From positions 42,501 through 106,500 of the forward strand of contig CACFQR010000002.1 in NCBI GenBank assembly GCA_902568465.1: 64,000 bases of DNA, written 5' to 3'. The notes beneath the pieces were generated by a model. It did no database searches. It was not told where the DNA came from and worked only from the letters and a program-made list of their open reading frames with translations. This document shows positions 26,132 to 34,562 of the stretch, piece after piece. The DNA is from an uncultured Pelagibacteraceae bacterium. GTDB taxonomy: Bacteria; Pseudomonadota; Alphaproteobacteria; Pelagibacterales; Pelagibacteraceae. The position numbers were made by a program, and so were the translations under genes. Numbering within the stretch: the stretch's first letter is position 1; each line of letters begins with the position of its first letter.

Positions 26132-27730
26132 ATGGCTAAAGTTCTAATGATAAATCCCATGGTAAGGGAAGAAGATGACCCAAAACATGTTCCAATGGGA
26201 ATGGCGCAGTTAGCTGCTATTGCAATTAAAAAAGGTCATCAAATACAAATTTATGACCATAATGCCTGGAGAGCTGATGATGAACAAATTAAAGAAGTTA
26301 TTTTGTCTGATAACTGGGATTTAATTGGTATAGGAGGAATAACAACTGCGTACGCATCTATAAAAAAAATAGCAAAAATGGCAAGAAAAATATTACCTGG
26401 TGTAACTATCTCATTAGGAGGGGGAGTTTTAACTTCTTTACCTAAAGAAATTATGAAGTGGCTGCCCGAAATAGATTTTGGTTTTATTGGAGAAAGCTAT
26501 GTAACTTTTCCAGAAGTTTTAGAAATGATTGATGCAGGAAAAAGCGATTGGCATAAGATTAATGGAACGATAAGTAGACTAGAAGGTGGTGAGCTGTATT
26601 TTTCTCCAAAAAGAGAACTGATAGATAATCTGGATGCTTTACCATATCCAGCTTACGACCTATTCCCAGTAGAAGAAGTTTATTTTAAAAACAGTGCAAT
26701 GATGTATTCGGAAGCAGGTATGTTAGCAACTCGTAGATTAGATATTAATGCTAGCATAGGATGTTCTTTAATTTGTCGATTTTGCTATCACTTAGGAATC
26801 GCAGGTGACATGAGATACAAAAAAGATGCTAAAGGAAAGATTGTAAATGTAGAATTTGATCAACCAAAAAATTATACAAGAACCATAAGATATAATAGTC
26901 CTGAGTATGTTGTTCAATTAGCTAAGTATGTAGAAAAAAAATATAATGCTAATTATTTGTATTTTCTTGATGAAAATCTCATGACAATGGATGTTTTTTC
27001 AAGAAGAACATGGCTCAAAGAAATATGTAAGCTTTGGAAAGAAAATGATTTAGTTCCGAAAAAGAGAAAAGACGGAACATGGAAAGGTTTGTATTGGTCA
27101 GGAACAAGTCACGCAACTTTATGCGAGCCTGAAATATTAAAAACCATGGGCGAGCATGGATGTGCACATTTAGTTTACGGATATGAAGCATTTGATGATC
27201 GAATACTTAAGCTTATGGGAAAAGGATCGACACGAAAAACTAATATAAGAAGTTTTTTTTGGACCTTAGAAGCAGGCATTAGACCAATACCAAACCAAAT
27301 CATAGGTTTTCCCACTGAAGATTTTGATTCACTAAAAATGCAAATGAAGGCATGGGATGATCTTGGAGTAATGGTTAAACCCCATTTTGCCACTCCATAT
27401 CCAGGCTCTGAATGGTTTACTGTGTATAGAAAAAAAATAGAAGAACAATATAAGGGACAAGGTAAAAAACTTGGACTTAGCGATGATCTAGAAGCATTTA
27501 TACTTGATCTAGGTGACGCGACCAGAGTTTCAGCGGTAATCTCTAAAAATTTTAATGCTGTTGAATTAATAGGTCTAAGAGAAATGATGGTCCATAGACA
27601 ATATGAAAAAATCGACCAATATGAACAAGAGTGGAGAAAAAAACACAAAATTCCCGAAGGACAACCTTCAACATTATGCGGTCAAGATAATAAAGAAAAA
27701 AATTTAGAGATTAAAGCCGCAGCAAAGTAA
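26132..27730 (+). CDS. Cobalamin-binding-domain radical SAM enzyme
   Basis: A 532-residue protein. Residues 1-130 form a B12-binding-like Rossmann domain (LIGIGGITTAYASI, SLGGGVLTS). The radical SAM motif CSLICRFC (Cys211, Cys215, Cys218) lies in the middle, with a long C-terminal half. The classic DxHxxG cobalamin ligand is not evident (YDHNAWRADD is the nearest), so cobalamin may bind base-off without a histidine, or not at all. Relatives carry out methylations or rearrangements on unreactive carbon. Its place suggests a sugar or lipid-carrier modification. A BtuB-like receptor lies later in the window. Confidence 0.78.
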   Translation: MAKVLMINPMVREEDDPKHVPMGMAQLAAIAIKKGHQIQIYDHNAWRADDEQIKEVILSDNWDLIGIGGITTAYASIKKIAKMARKILPGVTISLGGGVLTSLPKEIMKWLPEIDFGFIGESYVTFPEVLEMIDAGKSDWHKINGTISRLEGGELYFSPKRELIDNLDALPYPAYDLFPVEEVYFKNSAMMYSEAGMLATRRLDINASIGCSLICRFCYHLGIAGDMRYKKDAKGKIVNVEFDQPKNYTRTIRYNSPEYVVQLAKYVEKKYNANYLYFLDENLMTMDVFSRRTWLKEICKLWKENDLVPKKRKDGTWKGLYWSGTSHATLCEPEILKTMGEHGCAHLVYGYEAFDDRILKLMGKGSTRKTNIRSFFWTLEAGIRPIPNQIIGFPTEDFDSLKMQMKAWDDLGVMVKPHFATPYPGSEWFTVYRKKIEEQYKGQGKKLGLSDDLEAFILDLGDATRVSAVISKNFNAVELIGLREMMVHRQYEKIDQYEQEWRKKHKIPEGQPSTLCGQDNKEKNLEIKAAAK

Positions 27731-27744
27731 AAAAATAAATAAAA

Positions 27745-29565
27745 ATGAACGAACATCAATTTCTTGATAAAAGAGATCAAAATGGAGATCTGTTAAAATT
27801 TTCCGGTTATTTACACGCAAAAAAAACAACCGAAAAATTAATGGATATGATTTCTTATTCGAAAATCTATAAATTAATTTGTACTAAATTTCCTAAAAAG
27901 TACGTAGACGCTTATTTCTGTAAAATGATACACCACCAAATTCGTCCAATAAGTAATCAAATAGTGATTTCAAACTGGGAAATACAAAATGGGAAATCTC
28001 CTAGAAAAACCAAAATAAATGTAGGAGATTTTTTTATGAGTAAGCATCTAAACGATGTTATTGAAGATCCTAAAAAATTTATTTTCTACGATAAGACTAA
28101 AAGTTTAAAAAAAATCAGTAAAGATATTTTTGATAAAATAAGGTTAATTTATTATAAGTTTTTAAGTATAAAAAATATTTTTTTAAACAACAAAGTAAAT
28201 CTTAAAGAGGAACATAATTCTTTAGCAGTATGTTACGCACACGGTATTTCTGAAAGCAATAGATCAGATTTATTTTGGCTTTACGGCTTTGATAAAAACA
28301 TTTCTAACGTGATATTGTACGTCCAATACCCTTATATGTTAAGAAAATTTAAGGAAAAAAAAATAATTAAAAAATTAATAAAAGAAAAAAAGATTAAACT
28401 TTTAAAAATATGGGAAGAACAAAATATTAAAAAAAAAATATCACATAATAAACTTATTAGTGAAATTAAAGAAGCTTGTGATAACAGTCCTTTAGATAGA
28501 TTAGTTTTAAAAAAATCAATCGAGCTAGTTAAAAAAGTAGAGTTTTGGCAAAACTTGTTTTTAAAGTATAAAATTAAAGTACATATTGATCCACATGAGA
28601 TAGAAAATGAAATTTTAATAAAACAAATAGCAATTAATTTATTGGACGGATGTTCTTTGGGGTATAACTGCTCATATATAAGTGAAAAGGAAGGTATTCA
28701 CTATAACTATTATCCAAATGATGTTTTCTTTTGTTGGGGTAAAAAAGACTTGAAAAATTTCAAAAGAAAAATTGATAATAAAACTGCTACAAATGTTAAT
28801 TATTTTTTAACCTCAGGTTATCCATATACTTATTTTCCACAAAAAAAACAGTTAGAAATTAATAGTATTAAGACAAAATTAAAAAATAGTGGGGCAAAGT
28901 TCACAATACTTTTTTTAGACACATCAGCAGGCACTAATAGCGATTATTATGACCAGTTTTTATCAATAGAAAAATTGGAAAAAATTTATAAATTTTTATT
29001 TAACCTAGTTCTTTCCGATAAAGAGGTTGGCTTAATATTAAAACCAAAGAAAACTAAAAACTTAAAAGAATTGAACAATCTTGATTCTTATATTAATAGC
29101 GCAATAAATACAGGTCGTTGTCATGTTGTAAACAATGCTTCCGGAGGTATACCCTGGCACTATTCCGAAATATCAGATGTAGTTCTTTCGGTAACTATTG
29201 AAGATATCCCAACCTCTTTGTTGGATTGTATAATTAATAATAGAGATAAGAGAGCTGCTTTTATTAATTTTTCAAATCTTAAAAAATTAGATCCAGATTT
29301 TTATTCTTGGGGAAAAGATAGAGTAGTATTTGATGATGTTGAAAAAATGATAAATTCATTAATAAAATTTAAATCAGAAAAAACATCTAATGGTAACTTT
29401 GGTTTATGGAAAAAAGATTTTATAGATGAATTTGACTCATTTAGAGATAATAAGTGTGGTTATCGAGTTGGCAACTATATAAAAATGCTGCTAGAAAACT
29501 TTGATAAAGGTTTAAGCAAGAATCAATCAATAGAAATTGCAAACAAAAATTTTTTACCTATATAA
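27745..29565 (+). CDS. Large protein of unknown function, GT-B-like C-terminus
   Basis: A 606-residue protein with no confident family. Around residues 155-190 a CYAHGISESNRSDLFWLYG segment and a lysine-rich helical region are seen. The C-terminal third has FTILFLDTSAG, LILKPKKTK, and SEISDVVLSVTIEDIPTSLLD, which resembles the second Rossmann domain of GT-B or CDP-glycerol-transferase-like proteins. There is no signal peptide or membrane helix. The layout parallels the proteins at 34563 and 47008. I infer a glycosyltransferase or glycan-phosphotransferase role, with low certainty. Confidence 0.55.
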   Translation: MNEHQFLDKRDQNGDLLKFSGYLHAKKTTEKLMDMISYSKIYKLICTKFPKKYVDAYFCKMIHHQIRPISNQIVISNWEIQNGKSPRKTKINVGDFFMSKHLNDVIEDPKKFIFYDKTKSLKKISKDIFDKIRLIYYKFLSIKNIFLNNKVNLKEEHNSLAVCYAHGISESNRSDLFWLYGFDKNISNVILYVQYPYMLRKFKEKKIIKKLIKEKKIKLLKIWEEQNIKKKISHNKLISEIKEACDNSPLDRLVLKKSIELVKKVEFWQNLFLKYKIKVHIDPHEIENEILIKQIAINLLDGCSLGYNCSYISEKEGIHYNYYPNDVFFCWGKKDLKNFKRKIDNKTATNVNYFLTSGYPYTYFPQKKQLEINSIKTKLKNSGAKFTILFLDTSAGTNSDYYDQFLSIEKLEKIYKFLFNLVLSDKEVGLILKPKKTKNLKELNNLDSYINSAINTGRCHVVNNASGGIPWHYSEISDVVLSVTIEDIPTSLLDCIINNRDKRAAFINFSNLKKLDPDFYSWGKDRVVFDDVEKMINSLIKFKSEKTSNGNFGLWKKDFIDEFDSFRDNKCGYRVGNYIKMLLENFDKGLSKNQSIEIANKNFLPI

Positions 29566-29578
29566 AATAATTTTTTAA

Positions 29579-30229
29579 ATGAGCAATAATAAAGCAAATG
29601 TTACGGTTATCGATTATGGTACAGGAAATCTTTTAAGTTTAAAAAGAGCTTTTGAGCATGTTGGAGCAAAAGTAAATATTACTAATGACCATAAGTTAAT
29701 TTTAAATTCTTCGAGGGTTGTTTTACCAGGGGTTGGAGCTTATGGAAAAGCCATGGATGCACTAAAAGATCTTAATCTAACTGAGAGTATTATTTCAGTA
29801 GCAAAAAAAGAAATTCCATTCCTGGGTATTTGTTTAGGTATGCAACTTTTACTATCGGAAAGTGAAGAGTTTGGTTTTAATAAAGGTCTTAATTTAATAG
29901 AAGGTAAAGTGAAATCTATACGAAATGTAATCAAAAAAAATAATGTAAAGCTACCTCACATAGGATGGAATACATTAAAAAAAATTGAAAAAATTAAATT
30001 AGATGAAAAAAATTTACTTTATAATTACAATGAAAAAGATTCTTTTTATTTTATTCATTCGTTCGCTTCATTCCCAAAAAATTTAAATCATAGGTTGTTC
30101 GACACAGTGTATGAAAGTATAGATCTTCCAGCAATAATTGGTTATAAAAATATTTATGGTTTTCAATTTCATCCTGAAAAAAGTGGAAAAACTGGACTAA
30201 AACTTTTGGAAAAATTTTTGAAAATATAA
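29579..30229 (+). CDS. hisH: HisH-type glutamine amidotransferase
   Basis: A 216-residue class I glutaminase with the nucleophile Cys85 in LGICLGMQLL and the His198-x-Glu200 pair in FQFHPEKSG. The N-terminus (VIDYGTGNLLS) is typical of imidazole-glycerol-phosphate synthase HisH. In O-antigen clusters HisH pairs with HisF and a WbpG/PseA amidotransferase to make acetamidino groups. Neither partner is present here, so its ammonia acceptor is unknown. It lies between a GT-B-like protein and an oxidoreductase rather than with histidine genes. Confidence 0.85.
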   Translation: MSNNKANVTVIDYGTGNLLSLKRAFEHVGAKVNITNDHKLILNSSRVVLPGVGAYGKAMDALKDLNLTESIISVAKKEIPFLGICLGMQLLLSESEEFGFNKGLNLIEGKVKSIRNVIKKNNVKLPHIGWNTLKKIEKIKLDEKNLLYNYNEKDSFYFIHSFASFPKNLNHRLFDTVYESIDLPAIIGYKNIYGFQFHPEKSGKTGLKLLEKFLKI

Positions 30230-30239
30230 AGATGATTTT

Positions 30240-31412
30240 ATGAAAATATTAGTAATCGGAACAGGCATGTATGTAACAGGCAGAAATACCGAAGGGTATG
30301 GAACGATATTCCCATCAATAATTGAGTTTCAAAGAATTCATAAAATAAAAAATCTAGAAGTAATATTTACGGCAAAAAATTTTAGCAATGTTTCGAAAGC
30401 AAAGAAGAAAATTTCTAATGCAATTAAAATTTCAGGCGTGAAAATAAAAACAAAATTTTATCCAAATTCAAAAAATGATAATAAAAGTTATATAACTATT
30501 TTAAATAAGGATAAAAATATTAAATGTGCAATAGTTGTTGTGCCAGACCATTTGCACTACGAAGTTATAAATAGATGTTTAGATAAAAATATCCATACAT
30601 TAGCAGTTAAACCATTTACTACAAAAGTAGATGATGCAAAAAAATTAATTATTAAAAAAAATAAAAGAAATTTATTTGGTTTAGTCGAATTTCACAAAAG
30701 ATTTGATAAACACAATTTATTACTAAAGGATAAATATGAAAGTAAAAAATTAGGAGATCCTTTATATTTTAATGTTGAATACAGCCAAAAAAAAATGATA
30801 CCAGAAAAAGTTTTTAAAAGTTGGGTAGAAAAGACCAACATACTTCAGTATTTGGGTATTCATTATATAGATATTGTTTATTTTATAACAAATGCAAAAC
30901 CATTAAGAGTTATAGCTATGGGACAAAAAAAATGGTTAAAAACTAAAAAAATAAATGCATATGACTCTATCCAATGTATGATTGAGTGGAAGACAAAAGA
31001 TAATATTAAGTTTAATCAAACTTTGGTAGTCAATTGGATTGACCCTAATAACAATAGCTCAATGTCATATCAAAAAATTAAGTTTTGTGGAACAAAAGGC
31101 AATTATGAGTCAGATCAAAAAAAAAGAGGTATTAGAATTGTATCTGATGAAAGAAATCTAGAGGAACCTAACCCAGATTTTTGTCAAATGTTTAGAGCAG
31201 GTGATTCACAAACATGGTCAGGCTATGGAGTGAATAGTGTTTTAAATTTCTTAAGTGGAATTAAAAAAACACTATTTAAAAAAGAGCACTACTCAAAAAT
31301 TTTTGCACCTAATAGCGCCCATTTTGAAGATGCGCTAGTATCTACAGCTGTTATAGAAGCTGCAGAAAAAAGTCTAAAAAATAAATCTAAGTGGCAAAAA
31401 ATTAAAATTTAA
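30240..31412 (+). CDS. Gfo/Idh/MocA-family oxidoreductase
   Basis: A 390-residue enzyme with the N-terminal Rossmann GTGMYVTGRNTEG, a VVVPDHLHYEVI strand and AVKPFT, the variant EKP motif. The LGIHYIDIVYF helix carries the usual catalytic His. The N-terminal glycine motif is atypical (GTGMYV rather than GxGxxG), and a long C-terminal region has RAGDSQTWSGYG. It is unlike the shorter relative at 16573. Sugar dehydrogenation or reduction within the nonulosonate block is the likely role. Confidence 0.78.
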   Translation: MKILVIGTGMYVTGRNTEGYGTIFPSIIEFQRIHKIKNLEVIFTAKNFSNVSKAKKKISNAIKISGVKIKTKFYPNSKNDNKSYITILNKDKNIKCAIVVVPDHLHYEVINRCLDKNIHTLAVKPFTTKVDDAKKLIIKKNKRNLFGLVEFHKRFDKHNLLLKDKYESKKLGDPLYFNVEYSQKKMIPEKVFKSWVEKTNILQYLGIHYIDIVYFITNAKPLRVIAMGQKKWLKTKKINAYDSIQCMIEWKTKDNIKFNQTLVVNWIDPNNNSSMSYQKIKFCGTKGNYESDQKKRGIRIVSDERNLEEPNPDFCQMFRAGDSQTWSGYGVNSVLNFLSGIKKTLFKKEHYSKIFAPNSAHFEDALVSTAVIEAAEKSLKNKSKWQKIKI

Positions 31413-31419
31413 TTTTAAA

Positions 31420-32133
31420 ATGAAACCTAATATTTATGCAATGATCCCAGCAAGATCTGGAAGCCAAAGGTTAAAGTTAAAAAATTTAGCTATTTTAAAT
31501 GGCAAACCACTTATTTTTTACGCAATTCATTCTGCAAAAAAGTCTAAGATTTTTAAAAAAATATTTGTTAATTCAGAAGATAGTATTTTTAAAAAAATTG
31601 CAAAAAGATATAAAGTTAATTTTTATAAGCGAAATAAAAAATTAGCTTCATCAAGTACTAAAAGTGATGATGTAGTATATGATTTTTTTAAAAATAATCC
31701 AAAAGTAGACATTTTAGTTTGGGTAAACTCAATAGCTCCGCTTCAAACTGGGCAAGAAATAAAAAAGATTGTAAATCATTTTGTAAAAAAAAACTTCGAC
31801 TCTCTTATAACAGTAGAAAATAAAAAAACACATTGTAATTATAATAATAAACCACTTAATTATTTAAAAAATTCGAAATTTGCTAAAACACAAGATTTAA
31901 AAGCAATTCAAACATTTGTTTATTCTATTATGATGTGGAGAAAAAAAACTTTTTTAAATCAGTACAAAAAAAATAAAAATGCAATTTTATCTGGAAAATC
32001 TTTTTTTTACCCTGTTAAAAACCCAAGTAACATTATAATTAAAACTGTTGATGATTTAAAATTAGCAGATTTATTTATTAAATCTAAAAATAAAAAATTC
32101 TCTTTAAAATATGACAAAATCATCAATAATTAA
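31420..32133 (+). CDS. Acylneuraminate cytidylyltransferase-like protein
   Basis: A 237-residue GT-A protein with MIPARSGSQRLKLKNL as the nucleotide loop and WVNSIAPLQTG in place of the usual LLQPTSPLR. The C-terminal TVDDLKLAD takes the place of the DIDxxxD metal motif and lacks its first aspartate. These changes could mean an altered substrate or weak activity. It overlaps the following dehydrogenase by 23 bases. Confidence 0.72.
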   Translation: MKPNIYAMIPARSGSQRLKLKNLAILNGKPLIFYAIHSAKKSKIFKKIFVNSEDSIFKKIAKRYKVNFYKRNKKLASSSTKSDDVVYDFFKNNPKVDILVWVNSIAPLQTGQEIKKIVNHFVKKNFDSLITVENKKTHCNYNNKPLNYLKNSKFAKTQDLKAIQTFVYSIMMWRKKTFLNQYKKNKNAILSGKSFFYPVKNPSNIIIKTVDDLKLADLFIKSKNKKFSLKYDKIINN

Positions 32134-33163
32134 TCATAAAGAATTAAAGTTTTTTATTTCAAAAATTCTAAAAAAGGCAGGTTTAGATAATTATTCAAAT
32201 AAATCTGTAACAACAGGGCTTTATGAAGCGTCACTAAGAGGCGTAGATTCTCATGGAGTCAATCTACTCTATCACTATGTTTATTCAGCTATTAAAGGAC
32301 GAAAAAATCCGAAACCTAAATATAAATTTTATAAGTCTTTCCCTGCCCTAGGTATTTTAGATGCAAATAATGCGTTCGGACATGCAGCTGGGATGAAAGC
32401 AATTGATATTTGCATGAAAATTGCAAAAAAATTTGGTGTAGGTGTTGTTGCAGTTAAAAATTCCAGCCATCCGGGTGCCCTTGCCAGTATGGTACTTAAA
32501 GCTGCTAGAAAAAACTATATGGCTTTTGCATTTACTCATGCAGACTCTTTAATGTTGTCTCACAATGGTAAAAAGCCTTTTTTTGGAACTAATCCAATAT
32601 GTTTTGCGGCACCCAGAAAAGAAAAAGATCCTTTTTGTATTGATATGGCCACAAGCATGATTTCTTGGAATAAATTATTAAATTTTAGAAATAAGGGAAA
32701 AATGGTAAATAATAATTTAGCTGCCGACAGTGAAGGAAAAATTACCAGAAATCCTTTTAAAGCTAGATCTCTATTAGCTGCGGGAATGTATAAAGGTTAT
32801 GCCCTAGCTTCCATGGTAGAAGTTCTTTGTGGCGTCTATACTGGAATGAATTTCGGTACCAGTATTCCAGCTATGTATAAGTATTCTATGAAAAAACCTC
32901 GAAAATTAGGGCAGTTTTATATAGTTATAAAACCCAATGGAGCTATAAATCTAAATAGTTTTTTAAATAGAATGCAAAGCCTCACTTCAAAAGTTAGAAA
33001 GCAAAAATCTAGATCAAAAGCAAATAAGGTTATGATGCCCAACGATCCTGAAATAATAAATAGTAAAATTAGACGTTTAAAAGGTATACCACTAGATAAA
33101 GAAACCTTAAAAAAACTTAAGAATTTATCGAGAAATTTTAATATTCCTTTAGTTTTAAATTAA
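32111..33163 (+). CDS. Malate/L-lactate (Ldh_2/MDH2) family dehydrogenase
   Basis: A 350-residue protein of the type-2 malate/lactate/sulfolactate/ureidoglycolate dehydrogenase family. It shows RGVDSHGVNLL near the N-terminus with the catalytic His, VAVKNSSHPGALASM, FFGTNPICFAAP and the KGYALASMVEVLCG segment. The family reduces 2-oxo acids with NAD(P)H. In nonulosonate or amino-acid-decorated glycans it could reduce an ulosonic acid keto group or make a hydroxy acid substituent. It sits between two cytidylyltransferase-like proteins. Confidence 0.82.
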   Translation: MTKSSIINHKELKFFISKILKKAGLDNYSNKSVTTGLYEASLRGVDSHGVNLLYHYVYSAIKGRKNPKPKYKFYKSFPALGILDANNAFGHAAGMKAIDICMKIAKKFGVGVVAVKNSSHPGALASMVLKAARKNYMAFAFTHADSLMLSHNGKKPFFGTNPICFAAPRKEKDPFCIDMATSMISWNKLLNFRNKGKMVNNNLAADSEGKITRNPFKARSLLAAGMYKGYALASMVEVLCGVYTGMNFGTSIPAMYKYSMKKPRKLGQFYIVIKPNGAINLNSFLNRMQSLTSKVRKQKSRSKANKVMMPNDPEIINSKIRRLKGIPLDKETLKKLKNLSRNFNIPLVLN

Positions 33164-33164
33164 A

Positions 33165-34526
33165 ATGACTTCTAAAAAACTAGTATCCATAATAATACGA
33201 ACTAAAAATGAGGAGCGTTGGATAACACCATGTTTAGAAAGTATTTTTAACCAAACTTATAAAAATTTTGAGGTTATTATTGTAGACAACTGTAGCGTCG
33301 ATAAAACTATTCAAAAGGCGGAGCAGTTTAAAATATCAAAAGTTATAAAAATCAAAAAATTTTTACCAGGTAAAGCTATAAACCTTGGTATAAAACATTC
33401 AAAAGGAAAGTATATTGTTATTTTATCAGCACACGCAATTCCTACAAATAATTCATGGCTCCAAAATTTTGTTAAAGCGATTGAAGAAGATAAAAAATAC
33501 GCAGGTGTTTACGGACGACAAGAGCCAATGTCATTTTCTTCTGCAGCTGACAAGAGAGATATGCTGCTAGTTTTTGGACTAGATAGAAAATATCAAATTA
33601 AAGATAGTTTTTTTCATAATGCTAATTCTATCATAAGAAAAGATGTTTGGAAAAAAATTCCATTCGATGACAAAATAACAAATATAGAAGATAGGATATG
33701 GGGACAAGAAGTATTAAAAAAAAATTACAAAATATTGTACGAGCCAGAATCTAGTGTATACCATTATCATGGAATACATCAGGAAGGTAATTCAAAAAGA
33801 CTTAGTAATGTAGTTAAAATAATTGAGTCGAAACAAAAAAATTACAAAACGGGTAAACTTAATCCAGCAAAAATTAATATTGTTTCAATTATTCCAGTTA
33901 GGGGCGAAACCCAAAAAATATCTGGAAAATATCAACTTTCTTATACAATAAAAGCAGCTAAAAAATCTAAATTCATAAAAGATGTTTTTGTTTCAACAGA
34001 CTCTAATAAAACCGCTGAGATTGCAAAATCTTTAGGGGCCAAATGTCCTTTTATTAGGCCGGCACATTTGTCAGACCCACACGTGAATCTTGAAACAGTT
34101 CAAAAATATTCTCTTAGAAAATTAGAACAAAAAGGTATCCTGCCTGATCTAGTCGTGCATTTAGAGGAAACATTTCCGCTTAGATCTTATAAAATGATAG
34201 ATGAAATGATAACTAGACTTTTACAAGGGGGTTACGACACAGTTATAGCAGCTCATAGAGAAATAGGATCTATGTGGTATGAAAAAAATGAAAAGAATTT
34301 CGAAAGAATTGATAAAGGTGATATACCCAGAGAATTCAAGGAAAAAACTCTTGTCGGTATTCAAGGGCTATGCTGCATAACACATCCAGAATTTGTAAGA
34401 AAAGGCAGTTTACTTGGTAAAAAAATTGGTTTGTTTGAGTTAAAAGATAAATTAAGTACTTTTGAAGTAAGAAATAAAATTGACAGATTTACAGCAGAAA
34501 AATTAATCAAAAATTTTGTATTTTAA
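33165..34526 (+). CDS. Fusion of GT2 glycosyltransferase and CMP-sugar-synthetase-like domain
   Basis: A 453-residue two-domain protein. Residues 5-215 are a GT2 domain (IIIRTKNEE, IVDNCSVDKT, EDRIWGQE) in which the usual DxD is replaced by SAH at 88-90. Residues 238-450 are a NeuA/SpsF-like domain (VSIIPVRGETQKI, VFVSTDSNKTAEIA, VVHLEETFPLR). A synthetase fused to a transferase would allow channelling of an activated acidic sugar to its acceptor. Loss of the DxD and of the standard PARGGSK loop leaves open whether both halves are catalytic. Confidence 0.8.
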   Translation: MTSKKLVSIIIRTKNEERWITPCLESIFNQTYKNFEVIIVDNCSVDKTIQKAEQFKISKVIKIKKFLPGKAINLGIKHSKGKYIVILSAHAIPTNNSWLQNFVKAIEEDKKYAGVYGRQEPMSFSSAADKRDMLLVFGLDRKYQIKDSFFHNANSIIRKDVWKKIPFDDKITNIEDRIWGQEVLKKNYKILYEPESSVYHYHGIHQEGNSKRLSNVVKIIESKQKNYKTGKLNPAKINIVSIIPVRGETQKISGKYQLSYTIKAAKKSKFIKDVFVSTDSNKTAEIAKSLGAKCPFIRPAHLSDPHVNLETVQKYSLRKLEQKGILPDLVVHLEETFPLRSYKMIDEMITRLLQGGYDTVIAAHREIGSMWYEKNEKNFERIDKGDIPREFKEKTLVGIQGLCCITHPEFVRKGSLLGKKIGLFELKDKLSTFEVRNKIDRFTAEKLIKNFVF

Positions 34527-34562
34527 ACAAGAATTTTTACTAAAAATTTTACAAATACCAGC

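Noticed and set aside
27175-27648. A 157-codon open frame on the minus strand inside the radical SAM gene
   Set aside because: It is antiparallel to a clearly conserved gene, has no family resemblance or spacing of its own, and is best seen as a shadow frame. Other minus-strand frames within plus-strand genes were dropped for the same reason.
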